A stretch of 64,000 nt of DNA, from NCBI GenBank assembly GCA_964494805.1, contig CAZBST010000009.1, positions 1-64,000 on the forward strand, written 5' to 3'. Both the position numbers and the translations under genes were made by a program. The notes beneath the pieces were generated by a model that ran no database searches, was not told the DNA's origin, and worked only from the letters and a program-made list of their open reading frames with translations. Below, one piece after another: positions 8,324 through 16,603 of this stretch; position 1 is the stretch's first letter; each line of letters opens with the position of its first letter. This DNA comes from CAIYOL01 sp964494805 (GTDB lineage: Bacteria; Planctomycetota; Phycisphaerae; Sedimentisphaerales; Anaerobacaceae).

Positions 8324-11300
8324 ATGAAAACGCGAAAAATCATTGCTGGAATGGTTATGTTTATGCTGTTTTATGGTGGTGTCGTCAGCGGCGGAACACA
8401 GTATTATGTCAGTCAGGATGGTAATGATTCTGATGGCCTGTCGTGGGAAACAGCTTTTCAGACCATCCAGAAGGCCGCAGATACGATGATAGCGGGGGAC
8501 ACTGTGGACATAAACGCGGGAACTTATGTGGAGCAGGTAGAACCAAACAATTCTGGTTCTGAAGGAAATTGGATAACATATCAGGCATACGAAAATGACG
8601 AAGTCACGATAGAGTCGCCGAACACTGTTTGGTCCGATTACTGCATTAATTTGAGAGGTGATCGCTCCCTGGAGTATCTGCATTTCAAGAACCTGACGCT
8701 TGATGGTGTCAGACATGGGGTGGGCGTGGCGTGTTTCAAGGCAGTCGGGGACGCCATGGGCGGCGAGGTCAAAAGCCATATCATTCTGGAGGATTTGACG
8801 ATTAAAAACGCACGTCATGGTGTTGCCTTCAGAGATGGCGTGACCGACAGCAACATAATCGACTGCAATATTTGCTATAATGGGACCGGCATCTCCTTTG
8901 CCGACGCCATCCAGAATATTCTTATCAGTGGAAATCACATCTCGTACAGTTATGATGACCCAGACCCAAACATATTTAGTCACGGCGACGGAATTGTAAC
9001 GACGTGCTGGAACTTTCCAATTTCTGATGGTAATATGTGCAGTGACATTACTATAACCAACAACATCGTTCATGACGTTAATAGCCATGGGGTGTGTATA
9101 GCGGCCAGTAAAAATGTTCTAGTCAGAGGCAATCGTTGCCATCATAACGGGGGAAACGGCATCCTGATAGAAGGCAGTGCCCAAACCCCCGGTTGCAAAA
9201 ACGTTGTGATAGAGGACAATCTCTGTGAAGACAACGCTTGCATATCTGCAGGGGGGACGGGTATCTGGGTTGATGATAGTGATGATATCCTCGTTCAAAA
9301 TAACATCCTGCGCCGCAACCACAAAGGATTGGCGATAACAGGCGCTTTCAATGTTATTGCCAGAAACAACATAATATATGAGAACAATAGCTCAACGTAC
9401 GATGGTACAGCGGGGATACTTGCAGAGAAGTCCTACGTGGGGCAACGCGCCTGCGAAAATAGTATTATAGTACACAACACCCTGTATAGGAATGCCGGCG
9501 AAGCCAATAGTGTGTGCGCTCAGGTTACTATAGGGCGGTTGGGATCCAACTTGCCAGCCGATAATGCTGTGTTCAAAAACAATATTTCCTCCTGTAGTCT
9601 CGGCGACTATTACTGCACATATCTTGACCTGATGGTTTATGGGCAGAATCCGGAATTGAACTACAACAACTATTATCAGCCGGTGGAGCCCTTGAACGTG
9701 TGCTGGCAGAGCGACCCCGACGTCAACATCATAAGTTGGTCACAGTATCAAACGAGTGGTCAGGACTCTAACTCTATCATATCTGACCCCTGCTTTATCA
9801 ACATAGACAACGAGGATTTCCATCTTCATCCCAACAGCAAATGTATCGACGCCGGGGGCTTTCTCACGACAGCAGCTGACAGCAATTCAGGTATTTCGCT
9901 GGTAGTCGCGGACAGCCGATATTTCACCGATGGGTATGGACTGATAGACGGCGACTTGATAAAGGTCGGTTCAAATCCACTGGTCAGGGTGCTTGACGTT
10001 AACTACGATACGAACACCCTCACTTTAAGCGAGAGTATATCCTGGAACGACGGTGACGGAGTCAGTTATGCCTATCTTGGCAACGCTCCAGATATTGGCG
10101 CTTACGAATATGGCCCGCTGGTCTACAACAAAAGCCAAGATACTTCATACGAAAGCATCCAGGCAGCGATAAATGAGGCTTCAAGCAGCGATGAGATTAT
10201 AGTCTATCCGTGGACATATTATGAAAGTGTTGATTTTAACGGTGTTGCGTGCACTTTACGCAGTGCAAACTCCAATGACTGGGGTGTGGCTGGAGCAACG
10301 GTGATTGACGGCAACGGAGCCAACAACAGCATCTTGTTCAACTCAGGTGAAGGCAGCGGCTCTGTATTAACCGGCTTTACGATAACGGGTGCCACCATAA
10401 ATGGTATCTATAGCTATTTCTCAAGCCCGATAGTTAGCAAATGCATTATCAGAAACAATGCTGCAAGAGGACTATGCAATGTAATTGGAGCAACGACTAT
10501 AACTAATAACAAAATCTATAACAATGGGGACTACAATATTTACCTCCAATATAGCGCCGCCGACCTCACCATCAAGAACAACTTGATTTACGACGCCGAC
10601 TATGGAATTCGTATTCATGTCCCACAAGGGGTTGTCATTGTAAGCAACAACACCATAGTGAGTAATAAAGTATACGGCATAGCAAGGTTAGGCGGCACTA
10701 CTTCCCCAACAATTACCAATTGTATTGTCTGGGACTGCAATGATGACCTGTATAACTGCAGCGCTACTTATAGCTGTATACAGGACGGCGACGCAGGAAC
10801 AGGCAATATCAGTTCTGACCCGTGTTTTGTCGATGCGGCAAATCACGATTACCATCTCAAACCGAATTCACCGTGTATTAACACCGGCGACCCGAATTTC
10901 ATCCCCGAACCTAATGAAACCGACATAGATGGCGAGCCTCGCGTAATGTTAGACAGGGTTGATATGGGTGCCGACGAAACACTTTATCCAGATGCGCACT
11001 GGTGGAAGTTCGACGAATGCAACGGCGTTACTGCTTATGATTCTATCGATGACGATGACGGAACCTTCAATGGGAATGACCCATGCTGGGTGTCGGGTAA
11101 ATTTGGCTGCGCGGTTGATTTTAACGGCGTCAACGACTACTTCTCGGTGTCAAGTTTGGACACTGCATATAGTGATGGAAATGTTTTCACAATTGCCGGC
11201 TGGTTCAAGACGGACCAATCAACGGGCAAGCAAACCATCGTAGGGCAATGGTCGCAAAGCTGGGATGCTGGTCAGGAGTACTATGGCTGGCAGGTGCTTG

Positions 11301-11455
11301 TTGAGAACAACAAAGTTATAGCAAGGTTCGGTCATGCAGTTGACACATATGACATTACGGGAACAACGGCGGGTGGCATCAATTCGCGATGGTTCGTAAC
11401 GGAACGAGCACCACTTTGTATGTTGACGGTCAGCCGGAAGATTCGGATACGGTGA
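8324..11455 (+). CDS. Secreted parallel beta-helix protein with frameshifted LamG tail
   Basis: 1043 residues in this frame, with a signal peptide (MKTRKIIAGMVMFMLFYGGVV). YYVSQDGNDSDGLSWETAFQTIQKA opens a right-handed beta-helix of the pectate-lyase/DUF1565 type, running to about residue 600 with NGILIEG- and NNI-type coils. A second helix at about 610-860 opens with a SYESIQAAINEASSSDEIIV segment. A LamG/concanavalin-like sandwich follows (WWKFDECNG, VDFNGVNDYFSV, FTIAGWFKT). The frame then leaves the LamG fold near 11370 and ends in a nonsense tail (TERAPLC...). Translation in another frame from 11374 supplies the missing strands. Export and carbohydrate binding or lysis are inferred; no catalytic triad is obvious. 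AGGAGG lies about 10 bases before the ATG. Confidence 0.85.
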   Translation: MKTRKIIAGMVMFMLFYGGVVSGGTQYYVSQDGNDSDGLSWETAFQTIQKAADTMIAGDTVDINAGTYVEQVEPNNSGSEGNWITYQAYENDEVTIESPNTVWSDYCINLRGDRSLEYLHFKNLTLDGVRHGVGVACFKAVGDAMGGEVKSHIILEDLTIKNARHGVAFRDGVTDSNIIDCNICYNGTGISFADAIQNILISGNHISYSYDDPDPNIFSHGDGIVTTCWNFPISDGNMCSDITITNNIVHDVNSHGVCIAASKNVLVRGNRCHHNGGNGILIEGSAQTPGCKNVVIEDNLCEDNACISAGGTGIWVDDSDDILVQNNILRRNHKGLAITGAFNVIARNNIIYENNSSTYDGTAGILAEKSYVGQRACENSIIVHNTLYRNAGEANSVCAQVTIGRLGSNLPADNAVFKNNISSCSLGDYYCTYLDLMVYGQNPELNYNNYYQPVEPLNVCWQSDPDVNIISWSQYQTSGQDSNSIISDPCFINIDNEDFHLHPNSKCIDAGGFLTTAADSNSGISLVVADSRYFTDGYGLIDGDLIKVGSNPLVRVLDVNYDTNTLTLSESISWNDGDGVSYAYLGNAPDIGAYEYGPLVYNKSQDTSYESIQAAINEASSSDEIIVYPWTYYESVDFNGVACTLRSANSNDWGVAGATVIDGNGANNSILFNSGEGSGSVLTGFTITGATINGIYSYFSSPIVSKCIIRNNAARGLCNVIGATTITNNKIYNNGDYNIYLQYSAADLTIKNNLIYDADYGIRIHVPQGVVIVSNNTIVSNKVYGIARLGGTTSPTITNCIVWDCNDDLYNCSATYSCIQDGDAGTGNISSDPCFVDAANHDYHLKPNSPCINTGDPNFIPEPNETDIDGEPRVMLDRVDMGADETLYPDAHWWKFDECNGVTAYDSIDDDDGTFNGNDPCWVSGKFGCAVDFNGVNDYFSVSSLDTAYSDGNVFTIAGWFKTDQSTGKQTIVGQWSQSWDAGQEYYGWQVLVENNKVIARFGHAVDTYDITGTTAGGINSRWFVTERAPLCMLTVSRKIRIR

Positions 11456-11625
11456 GCTTCTATGTCTATAATACGAAATTCCGTATAGGCGACGGCAGCT
11501 ACGCATTCAGTTATCCTCCACCTCTGAAAGGTGGGCCGTTTAATGGATTAATCGACGATGTGATGATATTCAACAAAGCACTATCAGATGAAGAAGTAGA
11601 GCAGCTCTATGGGGAAGGGTCATAG
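11374..11625 (+). pseudogene. Frameshifted C-terminal part of the LamG domain
   Basis: In the frame of TGG at 11374 the text reads WHQFAMVRNGTSTTLYVDGQ, exactly the LamG core expected after the upstream domain, and continues to IDDVMIFNKALSDEEVEQLY and a stop at 11625. A single-base insertion or deletion just upstream of 11374 separates it from the main reading frame. Restoring the frame would give one protein of about 1100 residues. Confidence 0.8.
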
Positions 11626-11670
11626 TGTAAAAGCGGCGTACAGCGTTCGGCATACAGGAAAAACAGAAAG

Positions 11671-11707
11671 AAAAAGCTGGGAGTTCAAAAACCACTCCCA
11701 GCTTTTT
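11671..11707 (+). terminator. Intrinsic terminator of the second beta-helix gene
   Basis: AAAAAGCTGGGAGT (11671-11684) pairs perfectly with ACTCCCAGCTTTTT (11694-11707) around a 9-base loop. The flanking A and T tracts make it bidirectional in principle. Confidence 0.92.
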
Positions 11708-11833
11708 GCTTTTAGTGATAGTTAACCCTGCAATTGAAATTGCCTTGTCATTGGGGGTTGTTTAGTGTATTTTTATTGACACTGACGAACACAGACTAAA
11801 TTAAAGACACGAACTGGCACTGACTAAATAAAG

Positions 11834-12955
11834 ATGCAGACGAAGATTGTAAAACTCGACCCTGTAAAAATTGACGCAGCGGAGATTAAGGAAGCAGCGC
11901 AGGTGGTCGATGCCGGGGGACTTGTGGTTTTTCCTACTGAAACGGTTTACGGAATCGCCTGCAGAGTAGAATCTAACTCGTTAGCCAAACTTAATAATGT
12001 CAAGGGAAGAAGTCTTGATAAATATTACACGCTGCATATAGGCCAAAAAACTGATGTGGAAAAGTATGTGCCTGAGGCGGGATTGCGGGCAAAAAAGTTG
12101 ATTAAAAATGCCTGGCCGGGACCATTGACCATAGTTTTCGAGCTAACTGAAAGCGGTATTGAGAAGCAGAGAAAGAATCTAAAAAAAGAGGTTTTTGAGA
12201 ATCTATATAAAGACAATTCCATTGGCATTCGCTGCCCCGATAATGCGGTAGCTGCAATGCTACTGCAGAGGACGAAGCATCCTATGGTTGCGCCGAGTGC
12301 GAATAAAACGGGTCAGCCGCCGGCGACGGATACAGAGCAGGTTTTGGCTCAGTTCTCAGGTCAGATTGATTTGCTGCTGGATGGAGGACCTTGTAAATAC
12401 AAAAAAAGCAGCACGATTGTTAAAATAGGTAAAGAGGGGTTTGAGATTTTAAGGGCCGGCGTATATTCCCAAGAAGAGCTGGAAGCGATGTCGGAGGTCA
12501 AATTTTTGTTTGTCTGCACGGGCAACACGTGCAGGAGCCCTATGGCTGAGGGGATGTTCCGTAAATTTCTGGCAGAAAAATTACAATGCAAGGTTGACCA
12601 GCTCGACAAAATAGGTTATAAAATATCTTCTGCTGGTGTGATGAATATGGCAGGCTCGCCAGCGAGCGCGGAAGCTATAGCAGCTTGTGCAGCTAAGGGG
12701 ATTGATATAAAAGCTCACAAGAGCAAAACACTGACCCGACAGCTTGTCGAAGAGAGCGATTTTATATTTGCAATGGCGCGAATGCACTGCGAGCAAGTTA
12801 CTGCTCTGTGCCCTGAAGCTGCAGACAAGTGTGTGTTGTTAGCAGGGAATAAAGAAATTCCTGACCCGATAGGTCAGTCGCAGCAGGTTTTTAACGATTG
12901 TGCAGCATTGATAGAAAAAGCTGCGAGAGAAAGGATTAGTGAACTTTGGATATGA
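11834..12955 (+). CDS. Sua5/YrdC threonylcarbamoyl-AMP synthase fused to low-MW protein tyrosine phosphatase
   Basis: 373 residues in two domains. Residues 10-212 are a Sua5/YciO/YrdC domain (VVFPTETVYGIA, KGRSLDKYYTLHI, APSANKTGQPPATD), which makes L-threonylcarbamoyl-AMP from threonine, bicarbonate and ATP for the t6A37 modification of ANN-decoding tRNAs. Residues 223-373 are a low-molecular-weight phosphatase: P-loop C228-TGNTC-R234-S and general acid Asp344 in IPDPIG. The linker is only about ten residues. Both active sites look intact, so this is probably a genuine bifunctional polypeptide. The stop overlaps the rpiB start as ATGA, implying translational coupling. The physiological link between t6A synthesis and a phosphatase is unknown; a phosphatase acting on arginine or tyrosine is equally possible. 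Confidence 0.93.
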   Translation: MQTKIVKLDPVKIDAAEIKEAAQVVDAGGLVVFPTETVYGIACRVESNSLAKLNNVKGRSLDKYYTLHIGQKTDVEKYVPEAGLRAKKLIKNAWPGPLTIVFELTESGIEKQRKNLKKEVFENLYKDNSIGIRCPDNAVAAMLLQRTKHPMVAPSANKTGQPPATDTEQVLAQFSGQIDLLLDGGPCKYKKSSTIVKIGKEGFEILRAGVYSQEELEAMSEVKFLFVCTGNTCRSPMAEGMFRKFLAEKLQCKVDQLDKIGYKISSAGVMNMAGSPASAEAIAACAAKGIDIKAHKSKTLTRQLVEESDFIFAMARMHCEQVTALCPEAADKCVLLAGNKEIPDPIGQSQQVFNDCAALIEKAARERISELWI

Positions 12956-13437
12956 AGATAGCAGTAGGAAACGACCATCGTGGCTTTGAAGCCAAACAGC
13001 AAATCAAAAACATAGTTGCCCAGTTAGGCCACGAAATTATAGATGTCGGCAGCGCCGACAGCAATCCGGTTGATTACCCTGACCTTGCTTACCTGGCAGC
13101 AATGGCGGTATCAAAGAAACAAGCTGACAGAGCTATTTTAGTCTGCGGAACCGGGATAGGGATGAGTATAGCTGCCAATAAAGTTAAGGGAATCAGGGCC
13201 GCCTTGTGCCATGACGAGTTGAGTGCCCGGATTTCACGCAATCACAATGACGCAAATGTGCTTTGTATATCAGGGGACCTGACAGGAGAGGTATTACTGC
13301 GAAAGATAGTGGAAGTCTGGCTGAATACAGAATTCGATGGCGGAAGACACCAAAGAAGAATTGGTAAAATAGCAGCTATCGAGGAAGGTAAAGACCCAGG
13401 AAAGATAAAAAATAAAAAAAGGGAATTAGCTACATAA
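12952..13437 (+). CDS. rpiB: Ribose-5-phosphate isomerase B
   Basis: 161 residues from the ATG at 12952, chosen because it overlaps the preceding stop as ATGA and matches the family N-terminus (MKIAVGNDHRGFEAK). RpiB interconverts ribulose-5-phosphate and ribose-5-phosphate in the non-oxidative pentose phosphate pathway. The catalytic cysteine lies in VCGTGIGMSIAAN, and substrate residues in GNDHRG and CHDELSARISRNHNDANVL. The C-terminal KKRELAT tail is lysine-rich. A second RpiB-type protein is partly visible at the right edge of the window (63821-64000), with different sequence in the same region, so the genome has at least two. Confidence 0.95.
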   Translation: MKIAVGNDHRGFEAKQQIKNIVAQLGHEIIDVGSADSNPVDYPDLAYLAAMAVSKKQADRAILVCGTGIGMSIAANKVKGIRAALCHDELSARISRNHNDANVLCISGDLTGEVLLRKIVEVWLNTEFDGGRHQRRIGKIAAIEEGKDPGKIKNKKRELAT

Positions 13438-13442
13438 GCACA

Positions 13443-13473
13443 AAAGGGCTTTGAGTTTTTGCCCCTCGTTTTT
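13443..13473 (+). terminator. Weak terminator after rpiB
   Basis: GGGC pairs with GCCC around an 11-base loop, followed by CTCG and five T. The stem is short, so termination is uncertain. Confidence 0.35.
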
Positions 13474-13581
13474 ATTGAAGTTCAATGAAGTTCAATCCGG
13501 AACTGGTGATAGTTTCAAATCACGCCAAGTTGAAAACCAAGAAAAAGTGCTAAAAAAACCAATTTTGAGGCGATTGAACTA

Positions 13582-13857
13582 ATGGCCGGCAAAGAATATT
13601 CAGCTTATCAGCGGGACGTCATCTCAAGATATTACGACAATATCGATGCGATAACACTGGACAGGCTGCAGGAATTAGTGAGCCAGCTTTACCTCGCCGA
13701 CAGTAAGCTCAGGCAGACCCAGCTCTGGGAGAGGGTACACAAGGCAATGCTGAGACTAAAGGTAAAGCCCGCGATAATCGAGCACATTATGAACAAAAAG
13801 GACGTGGTCATTCTTGCAAAGAACCTCGAGGACTGGCTCAACACATCAAAGAAGTAG
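13582..13857 (+). CDS. Conserved hypothetical small helical protein
   Basis: 91 residues, charged and predicted all-helical, with no signal peptide or membrane segment. The text (AYQRDVISRYYDNIDAITLDRLQELVSQLYLAD) looks like a compact cytosolic helical protein. GAGGCG precedes the ATG at 13582 by about 11 bases. It ends six bases before the stop of the convergent membrane protein gene. I recognise no named family. The regular amphipathic pattern and good ribosome site support a real gene. Confidence 0.75.
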   Translation: MAGKEYSAYQRDVISRYYDNIDAITLDRLQELVSQLYLADSKLRQTQLWERVHKAMLRLKVKPAIIEHIMNKKDVVILAKNLEDWLNTSKK

Positions 13858-13862
13858 AATTT

Positions 13863-14075
13863 CTACTTACGGGGGAAGTAATTTGCCTTTATCCAGTTGA
13901 AGTTCAAAATAATGTGAAGGGCAATAAGGCAGAGAAGTATTGCGCCGCCGGTTTTGTGAAAAAGGCCGAAGGTCTTAAATGAGAGATGCTCGCGGAACAA
14001 TACCGTTATTGCCTGGTTGACGAAAAATAGAAGCAAAACCGGATTTAAAATTTTAAGAGCTGTGCTCTTTTTCAT
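13863..14075 (-). CDS. DUF4405-like small membrane protein
   Basis: 70 residues with two hydrophobic helices (ILNPVLLLFFVNQAITVLF and GGAILLCLIALHIILNFNWI). The paired histidines in FHKTGG and LHIILNFNWIK follow the pattern of DUF4405 and small cytochrome b561-like proteins, where they would bind haem; this is inference from spacing. The start has GGGAAAC upstream. It lies downstream of the CsgG-like operon but is separated from it by a strong terminator, so it is probably transcribed on its own. Confidence 0.65.
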   Translation of the reverse strand: MKKSTALKILNPVLLLFFVNQAITVLFREHLSFKTFGLFHKTGGAILLCLIALHIILNFNWIKANYFPRK

Positions 14076-14091
14076 AATTGTTTCCCTTTGT

Positions 14092-14121
14092 AAAAAAACC
14101 CCGCAATTAGGTTACGGGGTT
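14092..14121 (-). terminator. Intrinsic terminator of the lipoprotein operon
   Basis: On the minus strand AACCCCG pairs with CGGGGTT around an 11-base loop and is followed by a run of seven T (14092-14098 as A on the plus strand). Confidence 0.85.
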
Positions 14122-14152
14122 AAATATTTTTAAGTTTAGGTTGCAGATTAGG

Positions 14153-15481
14153 TCAATCAAAAGGCAGTTTCACACCGCCCGTTGGAGTTTTTTCTACTTC
14201 ACTTTTTTGGCCGGCTGGCTGAGGTGCCGCTTCGGCTTTTCTCGGCCTGCAAATAAGGCCCTCGGAGAGCTTTGTCAAATCGCCCTCGACGAGATTCGCA
14301 TAAGAGATTCTCGGCATTACTCTGTCAATCCTTACAGTTGCAATGATGGTTTCAGTTGTGCCCAGAGATTCTTTGGTGTCGGCGTCAAAAAGCTCTTTGC
14401 CCTTAGAGACAACATCCAATAATTGTCCTACGGCGATTCTTGAGCCGCCCTGACTGATAATGACCTGGCCGTCCTGAATACTCGCGATGCGGATGGGATA
14501 TATCTGGTCGATGATTTTTTCAACCAGCTGGTTGGCGGCCATTCCGATGAAATTATCCATCATCTCCTTGTAATCCATATCCTGCGGCCTCCACTTTGTG
14601 ACAAGTGGCTTGAGCTGCTCAGTTTTATCAAGCTTTATAGTGAGGACATCGGCCAATTTAACCTGTCTTGTCGGACCGACAATGAGGCGGTATTCGAAAG
14701 AGAAATTGGCTTCATACTCGCTAATTACACGGCCGATGGCCCGTGAGAAGGTTTGCTTTCTTATGATGCCAGCCCTGTTGATTGTTCCGACGAGCATATA
14801 GTCAACGCCGAGGGCCTCTCCGAGTTTGGCCTGTTCTTCAAGGGAAGCGACGGGACCCTTATCATCAGAGAAACCAATAAAGTTTCTTTCATTAGCGAAT
14901 TCCTGTATGTATTCGCGGTCGAGGACATCGAACTTGTTTGTCTGCGTCAGTGCAGAGGTTAATTTTTGCGAGAACAGGCGGGAGGTATCTAAGGATGGAT
15001 TTATGATGTCGCCGAACTGATAAGAAGCTGCCAGTGTCCTTATGGGCATTACGGCAAGTCTCAGGCGGGCGGTTTTTTCAGGAGACTCGTAGTCATAAAC
15101 CGTAACTTTCAGTGTTACTTCATAGGTGCCATCATCGAGTTTTTTCTCATTCAGGACTTCGTAAGTTTTTATCAGGCCTGCGATGTCGGTCCTAAGGGTG
15201 GAGCCGCCGGTGTGAACGCCTACGGCATCGAACTCAACTCTTTTGCCGGATGGGGTTCTTTCTATGTCTGCCGATGCGGAACGGTAGTCGAAATCGGTGT
15301 CGAGTGAACTGACTGCAACGCCTTTGACCTGAGCGACGGCCTGCTTGAGGGCCATATTGATGGCCTCATCCCTATTGACGCCGTGACCTTTGGTTTCGAC
15401 GACTTTTGTTTTGGTTTCTGCGGCGAAGAGCAGCGTGGAAATCAATGTTAAAACGGTTAGAAAGAGAAGTGCCTTTCTCAT
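14153..15481 (-). CDS. CsgG/HfaB-like outer-membrane-associated protein
   Basis: 442 residues with signal peptide MRKALLFLTVLTLISTLLFA; there is no lipobox cysteine. Residues 25-150 resemble the LPP20/flagellar-T-like N-terminal fold (GHGVNRDEAINMALKQAVAQVKG). Residues 160-300 match the CsgG/LpoB nucleotide-binding-like fold (TNKFDVLDREYIQEFANERNF, LGVDYMLVGTI). The C-terminus is proline- and lysine-rich. In the curli family CsgG forms the secretion pore; stand-alone homologues are periplasmic or outer-membrane factors of unknown role. It is the last gene of the COG3014-YcfL-LpoB-CsgG operon, 42 bases after lpoB, and shares with LpoB the same general fold. A pore function is not supported directly by the sequence. 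Confidence 0.8.
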   Translation of the reverse strand: MRKALLFLTVLTLISTLLFAAETKTKVVETKGHGVNRDEAINMALKQAVAQVKGVAVSSLDTDFDYRSASADIERTPSGKRVEFDAVGVHTGGSTLRTDIAGLIKTYEVLNEKKLDDGTYEVTLKVTVYDYESPEKTARLRLAVMPIRTLAASYQFGDIINPSLDTSRLFSQKLTSALTQTNKFDVLDREYIQEFANERNFIGFSDDKGPVASLEEQAKLGEALGVDYMLVGTINRAGIIRKQTFSRAIGRVISEYEANFSFEYRLIVGPTRQVKLADVLTIKLDKTEQLKPLVTKWRPQDMDYKEMMDNFIGMAANQLVEKIIDQIYPIRIASIQDGQVIISQGGSRIAVGQLLDVVSKGKELFDADTKESLGTTETIIATVRIDRVMPRISYANLVEGDLTKLSEGLICRPRKAEAAPQPAGQKSEVEKTPTGGVKLPFD

Positions 15482-15523
15482 TTTTAGGGCCTCCCATAAA
15501 AGTAAAATAACACTTTTTTTATA

Positions 15524-16135
15524 TTACCAGGCAACGGACCTATTGCTGCCGCGTTTTCCAATGAGGGTCTCATTTTGCCAGATTACAAGTCCGCTGGCAA
15601 TTTCTGTAACCCTGAGCTGGAAATAGTACTCAACCTGCTGGCGGTTTCTATCGTAACGGACATTTCTCTGGAAAATCTTGCCGGAGACGCTTAGGTGAGG
15701 TGAAATCAAGGTGCCTTTTCCCGGAAGGGTGTTTTGGTCAAATTCATCCTCGATGTCCGAATCTTTAATATCTCTCCTTATATCATAAGTCGTTTGGTCT
15801 ATTTTGCTTCCGACGGCGGAGGTCATAACGACCTGGCCGCTGTTCAAAAGCTCCTGCTCAACTTTGGCCATTAGCTGGTCGGTGTCGATTCTCTGCATAG
15901 TATCATTTACGATACGGCCTGTTGCCATAACATACCTGCTGCCATCGGTTTTATTTAGGGCGCCCGAACCGAGCATAGACTGAACCATTTCGCTGGCGGC
16001 CCGGTCAAAGTCCCTGTAATCGAGGGCCAGAACGGGCTTGCCTTCATCGTGCATAGTGTCGATGTTCGTAACCTGCTCACAGCCTGCAATCAGAATGCCG
16101 ATTAGTGCAATAATCTGGAATATTCCTGTTTTCAT
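15524..16135 (-). CDS. lpoB: LpoB-type penicillin-binding-protein activator lipoprotein
   Basis: 203 residues. The N-terminus has a lipoprotein signal with lipobox LIAGC (Cys19). The body matches the LpoB family: DYRDFDRAASEMVQSML, YVMATGRIVNDTMQRIDTDQL and a Q-rich YDRNRQQVEYYFQLRVTE strand, ending IWQNETLIGKRG. In Escherichia coli LpoB is an outer-membrane lipoprotein that reaches through the murein to activate PBP1B. It begins three bases after the YcfL-like stop, in the ycfL-lpoB order known from enterobacteria. Its partner penicillin-binding protein is not in the window. Confidence 0.88.
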   Translation of the reverse strand: MKTGIFQIIALIGILIAGCEQVTNIDTMHDEGKPVLALDYRDFDRAASEMVQSMLGSGALNKTDGSRYVMATGRIVNDTMQRIDTDQLMAKVEQELLNSGQVVMTSAVGSKIDQTTYDIRRDIKDSDIEDEFDQNTLPGKGTLISPHLSVSGKIFQRNVRYDRNRQQVEYYFQLRVTEIASGLVIWQNETLIGKRGSNRSVAW

Positions 16136-16138
16136 AAT

Positions 16139-16573
16139 TTACTCCCACTTTCTTGTATCCATTCTGAAATCTACAGCTTCTTTTCTCGGTGCAACGACCT
16201 TGAAGCTAAAGGTTGATTTGCCCATAGCCGACATTGGCAGCCAGACGCTGGTTTTTGTTTGAATCAATACACCATCCTGGTCAAGCCATTCCACCCTGTA
16301 TCGGAACTTTTTGGTCCATTGCGACTCGTTGTGTCCATTAATGTTAAGCTCGAGAACTCCGCCTTTAGTCCTGCGCAAAACAGCCCGGTCGACTTTGATA
16401 CCTTCGCCAATTAATGCGCTAAAGGCATAGGCGACGGGACGAGTCACGACATTATCAACAAGGTCATCGCTTCCCACGTCCGCCCTTAGGTGCATTTTGG
16501 AGCCCGGCGGCTCATTACAGCTTATAAAAACAAGCGCAACAGCAAAAAGCAATATGCTTGCAATCGTTTTCAT
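16139..16573 (-). CDS. YcfL-family (DUF1425) lipoprotein
   Basis: 144 residues with lipoprotein signal and lipobox FISC (Cys19). The mature part is a small beta-sandwich-like domain (GVLELNINGHNESQWTKKF, YRVEWLDQDGVLI, WLPMSAMGKSTFSF), matching the DUF1425/YcfL family found beside lpoB. The function is unknown; by context it is an outer-membrane partner of LpoB. It lies 30 bases downstream of the COG3014 gene and 3 bases upstream of lpoB. Confidence 0.82.
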   Translation of the reverse strand: MKTIASILLFAVALVFISCNEPPGSKMHLRADVGSDDLVDNVVTRPVAYAFSALIGEGIKVDRAVLRRTKGGVLELNINGHNESQWTKKFRYRVEWLDQDGVLIQTKTSVWLPMSAMGKSTFSFKVVAPRKEAVDFRMDTRKWE

Positions 16574-16603
16574 TTTTTACCCCTATTAATAGAAAAAACA
16601 AGC

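Noticed and set aside
8240..9088. Minus-strand frame of 282 codons opposite the second beta-helix gene
   Set aside because: Antisense shadow of a gene with signal peptide and clear domain structure; no ribosome site or known domain.
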